Of a stretch of 64,000 nt of DNA, positions 11,369-22,500 are shown piece after piece. The notes under the pieces are model-generated. The model was given only the letters and a program-made list of their open reading frames with translations, was not told the DNA's origin and made no database searches. This DNA is from Phallusia mammillata (lineage: Eukaryota; Chordata; Ascidiacea; Phlebobranchia; Ascidiidae). The translations under genes and the position numbers were made by a program. The DNA is taken from NCBI GenBank assembly GCA_003260075.1, contig QLIY01000086.1, positions 186,001-250,000 of the forward strand, written 5' to 3'. Every line of letters begins with the position of its first letter. Positions within the stretch are counted from its first letter, which is position 1.

Positions 11369-14300
11369 GTGAGTTTAGACATGACATTTGATCATCATTA
11401 ATCTTAAAGGTTATCCCACTAAAATGTAAACAAATAATACTGCTATTAGATTACATTTTAATACCGTTGTAGTGTTGAAACTAAATCTAAATTTTGCATT
11501 TGATAGAAAAGGGCAAAGAAAAGAAGCAAAAGCCCAAAGAGGAACCCATTAAGGAAATCGCCCCTAAAATTGTTAAAAAACTCAAAGATCAAAAAGTTAC
11601 ACTAAAAACTTCGGCTCGTCTCGAATGTCAAATCAGTGGCAAACCTACTCCACGAGTAACTTGGCTGCTTAATGGAAGTCCGATCCGTGATCGCAGCATT
11701 AGAATTGACATCTCAAGAAGTAGTGAAACTGGCAAAGTCCCCATTGTCGTGGCCAGCTTGAGCGTTCACCGGGTGAACAAACAACACACTGGTGTATACG
11801 AGTGCCAAGCTGTCAATGCCAAAGGCTCGGTTACGACTAGTGCCACATTACAGGCAGTGGAGAAGGACACGCGATCTGTGACAGGTGCCAGTCACCGAAT
11901 GCCTCTGTCACATGGCATGTCATACCATTGACACATGATAAAAACATGTCAACAATATGGTTTGCGGGAGTCGAAAACTTTTACCACATTATGCACCATA
12001 AAATGTCCAAAACATATTCATTTTTGTGCTTGTAATAGCCAAATCCCAAATAGATCATTTATACAGACTATTTGGAGTATAATATACATTCAATGAGTTT
12101 TTAGGCTTTTGCGGCCCAGCGAAAACAAAATGCAAACCATTATTGTGACAAGGTATAAAAGAAAGTTGTAAACAACAAAATTCACGACATACTGGATAAA
12201 CACCCAAATGTTTAACGGCATGTAAACCCATTACAACATGTCATTTTCATTTTCAGGCTGTACACAGTCAAAGTGGCATCATCTTAACAGCTATTTCTGT
12301 TTCAGGGCTTTTCGAGCAGCCATCACCGGAATCTGAACCGGAGGATATGCAACGACAAGAAGGTACGTGGCATTTTTCATCTCAAACACATCTACGATCG
12401 TTGTACGTCATTTAAATTGCACGTAGGCACGTTTTGTTTGAAAGTAAGGCAAGGCTACCCCATCATACTGACCTAAAGCCGACGTTCAACAAAATTTGCC
12501 TACGTGCAATCATCGTTTACGCGTCGGAACGTCTTTTCACCTTATCGCGTTTCACTTTCATTTCACTCTTCTTTCGTGCGTTGTTTCTTGCTGCGTCCAA
12601 ATCTTGCGGAACTTTCTCAAACTCTTTGGTTACACAAAAAATTGCCAGAAGGACTTGCATGGCTTTTACCTGGTAAGTGGGGTATCCTTTCCTTTCTTTA
12701 ACCTCAGTTTCCAACTGCTGTCTCTAAACTAGGCTAAACTTTGTTTATATTAGCATTCACTGTTTTACTTTACAATGCAATACCAAAAACCAGGCCTTGG
12801 CTGCATAGAACAACTTTACGTGACTTGAACAGGTTTTATGCGGGACGAATGCGATGCCAATAATCGTTTGCACGTTCGAAGCTCAATGACTGGCAAAGAG
12901 TTCACAATTCAGCGCTCTGAAGTCAGTCGCTTGGTTGGTAATTACATCACTCAATCCGATATCGACCCTTCCCTAAACGATACTCCGATATTGTCGAGGT
13001 AAAATACACTTAAATACAGAAATAACTTATCTGATGGTCCACCACAATTAAACGGTTTCTTTTTGCAGAACAAAACAAATCAAAGAGTTGGATGATGATT
13101 TAATTCGTCCGTCTTTCATACAAAAGCCAAAAATCCAATCAGTCCTTTCTGAAGCCCATGCTCGATTTGATTGTCTGTTTGTTGCCTCGCCTCGCCCTAG
13201 CGTCGTCTGGCTACATTCGGATGCCGAAATCAAGGTATCTATTTCCTCCCCTGGATTTTTCGACCTTGTAATTACATGTATTTCATGTCAATGATATTAG
13301 ACCTTGTTAATGTCAAGTAGTTATCCCATCAAATAAAGCTGTGCTTTTTCTTCAGGCAAACAGCGCAAAATACAAGACCACGCTCGAGAGGGACATGTTT
13401 TCCTACCAAGCATTCCTCGAGATCCAGAGCTGCCAATCTAATGATGCGGGAACTTACAAAGTGGTCGTACGCAATCGGGAGGGAGAAGCAACAGCATCTG
13501 TGCCGTTGGTTGTCACAGAGCGCAGTAACGTTGAATTACCACATACCGATACAACTTCCAGTCACAGAAAATCGGAAATGAAACTGAACCTTGATTCAAT
13601 GACACACCTTGATTCTGGTAACGAGGGTCTGTTACCAAGGACTAACGGCGCCACGCCAAGACAGCCATATTCACCAAGAAAGTATTACGAACGTCGGGCG
13701 AGAGGTGGTCGTACTAGCAGTCTTTCAGAGCCCAGCAGGACTTCCAGTAGCACTCCCTGTGGGCGTACGCACTCGCTAAGCCGGTCGAGTGAGATGGAAC
13801 AGTCGATGTCCTCGATCTCAACCTTATCGTCGCTTTCTGGCGGCAGTCCACCACAGGATAAGCTCTCAATGTTACAAAGCGACCAAGAAGCGTCAGACCA
13901 AGGCGATATTGAGAGCCCAATCACCCACAGTAGCAGGCAGAGCTGCATTAAAACTCAAATATCAAACGAAGGTTTATCAGTGGCATTATTTCGGCGAGAC
14001 GACACCGATACGTCGGGAATCGAAACACTGCATTCGTCTCGGACTTCAGTAAAGCGCGATCACAGTGTTTCACCTTTGAAAAACTCTAACCGCGGCGTCC
14101 CACCTGTGGTTATATCTGAACTGCCAGAAAACGTTTCGGTAAACACTGGAGACGCAATTAGCCTGACTTGTAGTGTTTCCGGTCGACCTCGCCCCAAAGT
14201 CTTATGGATGCGTGATGCCGAAGATGTTCGTAACGCGGCCCACTACAGCTTTGAAGAGGCATTGCGGTCTACAGAGGACAAACTAACCTATGACTTTATG

Positions 14301-17300
14301 CTGTCACTGGTTGACGCACAACGAGAACACAGTGGAACTTACACACTGTCAGCTTTCAACCTGTATGGCGATGTTACCAGTCACACTCTGCTGTCGGTAG
14401 TTGATCACAGTAAGTTATATGGCTGTATTTGAGTGGTTTTGTGCAAAATGTTTGTGTTATGTACACTGTTGGTACCCGCTTGCTATTTATCATAGAATAA
14501 GGTAAAAACTCTCGAACATAAATCCGCATACAATAGACTTGCAAAGTATGGGATTTTTTAGTTTAAAATGCATGGACTAAGCACCAACAGTTTATACACA
14601 CTAAAACAAATCTAGTGTTTTTCTTGCGGTCACATGTGAGGCAATCGATACAAAAAGCGAATTTAAGGACAAAAACAATTGAAGCGACTGTAAATGGGCC
14701 AAAACGTTGTTTGTGATTGTTTAAACAAAGTGTTCGCTTGCCATCCCTATTAAACTGCATGTTGACCGAACAAAACTACAGTGTTGGCATGAAAACTCAC
14801 GATATCAAGACATCATCACTGTTTGTCAGCATGCTGTTGTGTTTCACATCTTGTGCAAAGGTACGTATGTGTCTGCATGGATTTTATATCTATTGGTCAA
14901 TCTCTAAGCTTAAGTGTTAAAATATTCATAACCTTAAATTCCAATAACGGCGCCTCGCTACATATAAATAAGTAATGACTCAAAAAATAAGAAGTGTCCT
15001 TGGTTAAATCATATTCGTAGCAATTGTATTAGTTAACGCCTTGTAGGGATTTGCGTTCTGCGGATTGCATTGGTTTTAATGCTTTATTTATGATCTAAGG
15101 CGAGGAAATGCATACAAAATGAGGATAATTGACATGTTAAGTCTAATATTTTGCTATATTTTCAGTGAGCAAAGAGGAGCCCAATTGCAATGCTTCGAAT
15201 AACGATGAATACCTAGAACGTGGCTGTGAAACTCTCGAAGACCAATCAGAATCCGACCAAAATTGCGTGATTGACAGTGACATACTTGTGACGGAAGATG
15301 AAACAAATGCACAGCTTTATTCGAACAACGAATTAGAATTCGAGATGGGCAATGGAATTCGCAAAATTCTTCGAAGTAGCGAATGTACAAAGATCGATGC
15401 TGAAGAGACTCTGAATTTGTCAATCACAGAGTTAACAAACGAAACGCTGGAATTTCGAGATGATAACAAACCAGAAACGGAACTATTCATTTTGTCCGAC
15501 GATGAAAAGCTAGAATGCGACAAGATTGCACAAAATTTGCAAGAAACTGGCGATGTTTACATACAAACTCGTATTGAAACGAATTCACCAGTAAACTGTT
15601 CAGCTCGTTGCGAGGAATCAGGCCTCGATGGCAACACAACCTTCCAACATGAGCCAAAAGGCGAAATATGCAAAGCATCACGATTTACTGTTACCAAAGT
15701 TGAAAATCATATACCAAACAATCTAGAAGATTCGGTTCCAACATCAACCAACAATAAGGAAACTGAATATCTTTCTGACTCAAGTGAAATCGAACCACCT
15801 CAAGAACTGGTTACACCAATTGAAGACACGAACATCATTATAACGGAAGAGCAAACAGAAAAACCCACAAAAAGCATTGGTTATCTTGGTAGGATTCCGA
15901 CCATAGAAGTTGAGCCTGTAGAAGATGAGTCGAATATTTCAGAGGATTTAGCAGAAAGTAGCGACAATGAAACTATTTCTGATCAATCGCCGCTTCCCTA
16001 CTTTACACAAGAACTCAAGAACGTTACGGTGTTGGAAGGCAGTAATGTCGAGTTGCAATGCACAACAGCCTTCGACGATTTAAAGATAACGTGGTACAAA
16101 AACGCCGAGCAAATTATCAACGGTCGCGACGGCTATTTCGTCGAATCCAAAGACGGACATCATCGTCTCACCATACTTGACGCAAGGTAATAAGACACTG
16201 TAAATTGATACAAAAAGTTATATCTAGATAAAAGTAAAATAACTGAACAGAAAAAACAAATCATTGTGAAGCCAAAATTAATAGCGTACTTGCTTTTCAT
16301 GTTCTATTGCAATTTATTTTTTTGCTTAATATGTTTTTTGTATTGCAGATGGTCTGAAGACGAAGGTATATTTACATGCCAAGCCGAAACGAGCACTGAT
16401 GTGATTTGTACCACCTCTGAAGTGTATGTGGAAATGACAAAAGAAAAACTGTACAAAATCTTGGACTTCCAACAGCCAACATCGACTGTAACGGATGAAA
16501 ACACCTCTCTTGATTCAACTCCTGAATTACCCCAGGAGCAGACAAATGAAAACTTGGACGACTCGATCTATCACAGCGCAGAAGAGAGTTTGGATCATTT
16601 TGAGAACAGTGAAGACTTTATGGAGCGACATGAGCTCTCTCCCATCCTGGAAGAAGAGGAAGAATGCATATCACGCGCCTCTTCGTCCGTCAGATTATCC
16701 ACCGAGCAAATCTCGACATCTGCTCAGAACCCTTCTATAATATTCCGTAGATCATCATACGATTCTCTTGCATCCTTCGAAGCTCACGAGAAACTTGTTG
16801 CTTCCTTGCCTGCGGATGCTTTGAGAATTGAAAGCGATAAACCAAACGAGACCAATACTTGTCCCAGTGATGATTCAGATGAAGAATACCTAGAAGGTGC
16901 TTGCCCATCACGTGCATCTAGCGCTTGTAGGCCTCTTGCTTTCACCCCAGACGATATGGCGACTCGTTGTCGCGATTTTAGCGATAACGAAGGCGGATCT
17001 CGGCCGGGTTCGGTTAACAGTCGACGTAGCCTTTGGCGCAAAGGCAGCAAAAGTGACAGTTTTGACTTGGCCCGATGTCTTGAAATGGACGAGGAATCTG
17101 ATGCCACTATGACAGATAACAACTACATGAGCTGCGATGACGACGAATTGTTGTTCACTCTGGACTGTCACAGTGATGACAATATGCCACCTGTTCCTGA
17201 AAACTCCTCGCCGGTCGATGATACCTTACCAGCCGAAATTGATAACTTCCCATCTACTAACAACGAAGAGCCTGTGTGTGAAACACCAGCTTGCAGTTAC

Positions 17301-19448
17301 CAAGATACTGTAGAGCACATTGTAGAAACAACACCAGTAAGGACCCTTTCAATGGATGTACTTCAACCCTACACTGCAACTATTGTAAAAAATGAGCCAC
17401 TAGTTGAAGAAGAAAGTAACGAACGAGATGAACTGGCCGATGAGTTTCTCGGCTACCGATATGAAAGATCACGAGCAGACTCAGTATTTGATCTAAAGTC
17501 ACTGCATGAACGTGTTAAGGGCTTGGATGTGACAGAAAGTCGTAGATCAAGCGAGGGATTTGAATCAAACGAGTCCTCGGAGCCTTGTGAGGATCTTTGC
17601 GTGGATGTAAATGGAAATTTAAAGATTGTTCCAGCAATAGAGGTCAGAGAAGCGCCGGACAGTGGTGAAGAACTTATAATCCCTAGTCCGGAATCTTTGC
17701 GTTCATTTCCGCGCCATGATATTCAATCTCCAGTCGGGAAAAGGGGTTTGACACTCGATGACGTCATCAGGATTAGTGCCCCTGCCTTTGACGCGGTGTC
17801 GAGCATCGCCGATGACTTCTATTCATGCGTGTCGTCTACTGCAACAACGCCCACTTGCGGGTTTCGCACAGACGAATGTCCTTCAGAAACTGGATATCAA
17901 ACGCCCCCTGAAAAAGCCAATAGACCCACTGAACTAAAGTACTTTGAAACAGGGTCAGAAGACAAGGAAACAGAGTACGAGGACTGCTCTACTCCTGTCA
18001 ACTCGCCTGGTCACTCTGAACAGACAACAGCCACTGCTTCGGGATTCGAAACCCCGCCGAAATTCTACTACGTTATTCCTCCAAAGTTTCTCGGCAAAAA
18101 GTCCATTCAAATTACGGTCATGCGAGGCGGCTGTGCAATAATTGCGTGTTCAGTAATCTCACATCCCGAAGCCAAGGTAGCTTGGTACAAAGATGGACGT
18201 CTTATGGATATATACAACCGGGTATCTCAGCACATTTACAATGAGCCACCCAAGGAATGGTCAGACAACTTTGGAAACCAAGGAAATTGGAGACCAGATT
18301 GGCTATGCCAGCTTGAAGACAGAGATATTGGATGTCCACAACAATTAGACGTCCACTACGTCCTAAAGATCCAGCATTTGGTGCCGCGGGATGGCGGGTT
18401 GTACATTTGTAAAGCATGGAACTCCGCTGGGGTTGCTACAAGAATTATAAGACTTAGTGTTGAATAATTAAAAAAAGCATTAATTGATATGTTTTGTCTT
18501 AAACAAACAATAAATAGTGTGTTTTAGTTTGCGGTGTTTCTACTTTCATTGTGTAAATGTGTTTTATCTTAAATACTATTGAGACATATATTATAAGATT
18601 AAAAACCTGCATGAAAATTTATTTGCATGATTTTTAGTTAGAAATTTATGCAGCGTGAAGTATGATCGAGCTACCTTCTATTTATATTTCTGGCCTCAGC
18701 AGGTGTCAGCTCGTATAGCGAGTTTACGATGGCGACAGCTCAGGAAATCTCACGACGAACCACATTTACCGATGGCGACCAGTCCAATGTTCTATTCAGC
18801 CAAGCCGCAATGTCTATGAAACAGCGCAAACCGCGTAGCAAGCCAATTTTTCGGCAACCTCTTCGAGATGTGACCGTCCATGTTAGCGAAACTGCAGCTT
18901 TCCACGCCGAGATCACTGGTTGGCCGACGCCGTTGGTCACGTGGCTACACAACGGTCACGTGATCAAGGGCGACGAAAACTACCGCTACTTGAAGCGAGG
19001 AGACAGCCACTCTATGGTAGTTCCAACAGCTGAAATTAACGATCAAGGGGTGATCGGTTGCCAGGCAACAAACGTTCTGGGCGAAACAACAAGCACCGCC
19101 CGTTTGACTGTGTTAGATGCCAACTATTCGGATACGTCCTATTCCGATTTACCCTCTGTTCCCTTCGATGATTCAACTATCAATGTTACCGTGTTGGACA
19201 GTCTGGAACGCTCAAGGGATAATAGTGGGAGCAAACTAAACGCAACTGGAATAAGCAACTTCTCTGATTTTGAATCAACAGCGTCGTCTCGCCATGTTAC
19301 GTTTGCCAGCGAACACACAACAGCAATGGAGCTTTCCCAAACATTTGGAACCTCAATGTCTGAATTAGCAGGAAATGAAACAACAGAACAAGATTTATCA
19401 AATGTTTCAACAACAGCCTTGCCATCGAGCCGTGATTCATCAATGGAA

Positions 19449-19540
<92 letters not shown>

Positions 19541-22500
19541 CGGAGTTTCGGATCAATGACTGAGCAAGATGGTGTACAGCAGCATCTAAGCTGGACTGAC
19601 GAAGTACGGAAGCTAATCCGAGAAGAGATGGAGATGCGAGAGGAGCTGAAACAAGAAAAGGAAATCCGAACCCGAATTGAGGAAGCCGAAACTGTTGTTC
19701 TTACACAAACCTCCCCACGATTTATGAAAACTATAAGCGATTGTGAAGTGAAAGCGGGAGAAACGGCGCATTTTGTTTACATTCTAGCGGCAAACTCTAA
19801 TGCCAAAGTCACTTGGTTGCGCAACGGAGTGACGATTTCACTTGATCGTAAAAATTCTGATACAGCGACTGACGGGAATGTTGGAATTATTTTTGATGAT
19901 GATGCAGGCTGTTTAGTCATCAGTGAAAGCTCCTCGAATTACAGTGGAGTCTACTCTTGTGTGGCTTCGAATGATCAGGGCAGCACCAAGTGTAGTGCAA
20001 GACTGATTGTTCACGGCGCAAAAGAACAACGCACACGAGATGTGGAAACATTTATTGACACTGAAAATTACTCGCAAACGCCAACTTCAAACTTAGTCGA
20101 CCGTGAATCGCAAACTCAAGAGTCTCGGCTTCTTCCTGTGGAAGACCAGAAGATTCAAGAAGCTTTTAAACAGCTGGAAGACGCCGAGAAGTCGCAAAAC
20201 GTGTCTGAGGTTATTATCCAGCAGTCGGTATATGACGATGCCAACCGAGAACCGATTGCCACAAACGAGCGGCGGAAACGCAAGAAAAAGAAGCGACGTG
20301 ACTTGGCTGGACCGAGCATTGGACGATTGGACGACTTCGAGACTGGTGAAGGTTTGCTGATTGCACAGCACGCGTGCTTGGGCACACAGCACCACCACGC
20401 AATGTAGAGGATACATGCACTGCACGAGACAGGCCAATTAGACAGTATTAAACAAAACTTTAAAGCATCAGACAGGATTAGGCACGCGTCTAGCACTGCA
20501 CGATACAGCACCCGGCACTCGTTTGTATTATTGCTTGCCACTGCGACGGGCAAACACTTAAGTGATACAGGATTATGTCGACACTGCTTTAGAAAAATGA
20601 TTGCTTGTGATCACCCGCGGTTTGTTCATACCTCGCACATTGTATTTCGTTTTCACTGTTATAATGACTTTAATATTTTCTGGATATCTGGTAACTTTTT
20701 ATGTTCTATTGCAGAGGAAAAGATCCAGCCTCCCGCGTTTACCGAAAAACTTGCCGTGAACAGGGCTCAACCCGGCGACAAGGTACAAAAATCCAAAGTG
20801 CTGGTACTAACTCTTAACATACTAAACTAAACCGTGTGCAAGTCTTATTATTTCGGCTATTTTTTGAAATGTTTTAAATTAACCCATTGCAAACAATATA
20901 CTAAGGTCAAGCTCTCGTGCGCTGTCAGCGGATCTACGCCGATCCAGATCACATGGACTCGTGACGGGTCAGTCATCGATGGCGAGAATGCCCGATACAC
21001 CATTGGGAAAAATGAAAACCAACCTTGTGTTGAAATCAACGACGTGGCTTTCAGGTTTTGCAAAATTACCAAGTGTGCAACTAAAACAAACATCTACTCA
21101 TTTGGATGAATGTATTCCCATGTTAAAGGGCATATTTTGTCGCTTTAGAGAAAATTTAACTGAAATGTGGATTTGAAACGTTCACATGTTTCTTCGCTAT
21201 TCTTGGCAAAGTTAACATTGGGACAAAGCTGCTTTCTAACACAACAATAATTCTAACTGAAATACAATTCTGTTTGATTGCAGTGACGCTGGGGAATACA
21301 CAGTGACAGCTCAGAATATCGCTGGAACCGCATCGTGCACAGCGCCTCTGGTGGTTGAAGGTCGGTGAAGCATTTGTTTTTGCTCCACGAGTTTTGTGAA
21401 AAACTGAAGTGTCATTGCCACATGTGAAATGCATGCGGCCACTGGGCCACAAACATTCCATTCACTGCGAAATAGCATGCGCCTATACGTTTTCTGATGC
21501 GGGTTGTAAAAGGTGTTTTCCAATGTGCTTTTTCACACACTGTTAACTGCATACACTGTGTAATAACGGCTTGTTGCACCCCATACAATAAAGTTTTATG
21601 TTTTCTAATACATGTTCGAACTGTTTAGCGTCTTGCACTGTGTTGTTTGCAAACTCTATCACATATATCCATACATTATATATTATTTCTACTTTGCGTA
21701 AATACACAGTGTTCAAACGCATGTGAGTTTGGGTTTGTTGCTTTCGCCTTACGAACGCGGTGCTTGTAATGCCTTCCACTATTGAAATGAGCTTTTATCT
21801 TTTTCATTTACTTTTTTCTCCCTTCTCTCTTATTTCTTTACCCTTTCTTTATGCTTCTCTCTTTTTACTCTCTTGCCACTAGGCGTCGCACCTTCGTTCG
21901 TACAGCGTCCCGAAGGTGGGATAAGAGAAGGCGGTCAGGGCTTTTTGCTTACTGCAGTGATTGATGGAAACCCAGAGCCTGATGTGTACTGGAATCACAA
22001 TGTAAGTTTTGCATAGGGCAGTCGCATAATTCGAAGCCAAGGTCTAAATTACATTACACAAAGGCAACCTATCAGCTGTTGGTCAAAACATAAGTTTCTT
22101 AACGTTTTTCCGTACGTGGCTACAGAAAACATTGGTACACATCCCTATTTTTAAATTTCCACTATGTAGCCCAATGAAAAACCCCGACGTTACTCACTAG
22201 TTAAGGAATATTGTTTTAAACCAATAAATTGTCTGTTTCTTTAGTTCTGCTTAGTTTAGACCATTTAAACCTAAAAGGCTGACTTGAAAGTACCATACAA
22301 ACCCGAGATTCTGAGTTTTATATCCTTATGGTTTGCCATTAATTTCGTAACGTATCGATATCCCCCCATAACTTGAATATAACAAGCATGTGCCGTTATG
22401 CAATATCACACCCGGCACATTACGCCGTAACCCGATGGTGAGAATTGCGTAACAAGCAACATTTGCATCAATAATACTTGTCATCGCCAGCGGAGGTGTT

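Noticed and set aside
12434-12732. Overlapping plus- and minus-strand frames of 60-80 codons in the intron after the 57-bp exon
   Set aside because: They have hydrophobic, unstructured composition, no phase-compatible acceptor and no similarity to titin. Only the 24-base microexon inside fits the splice phases.
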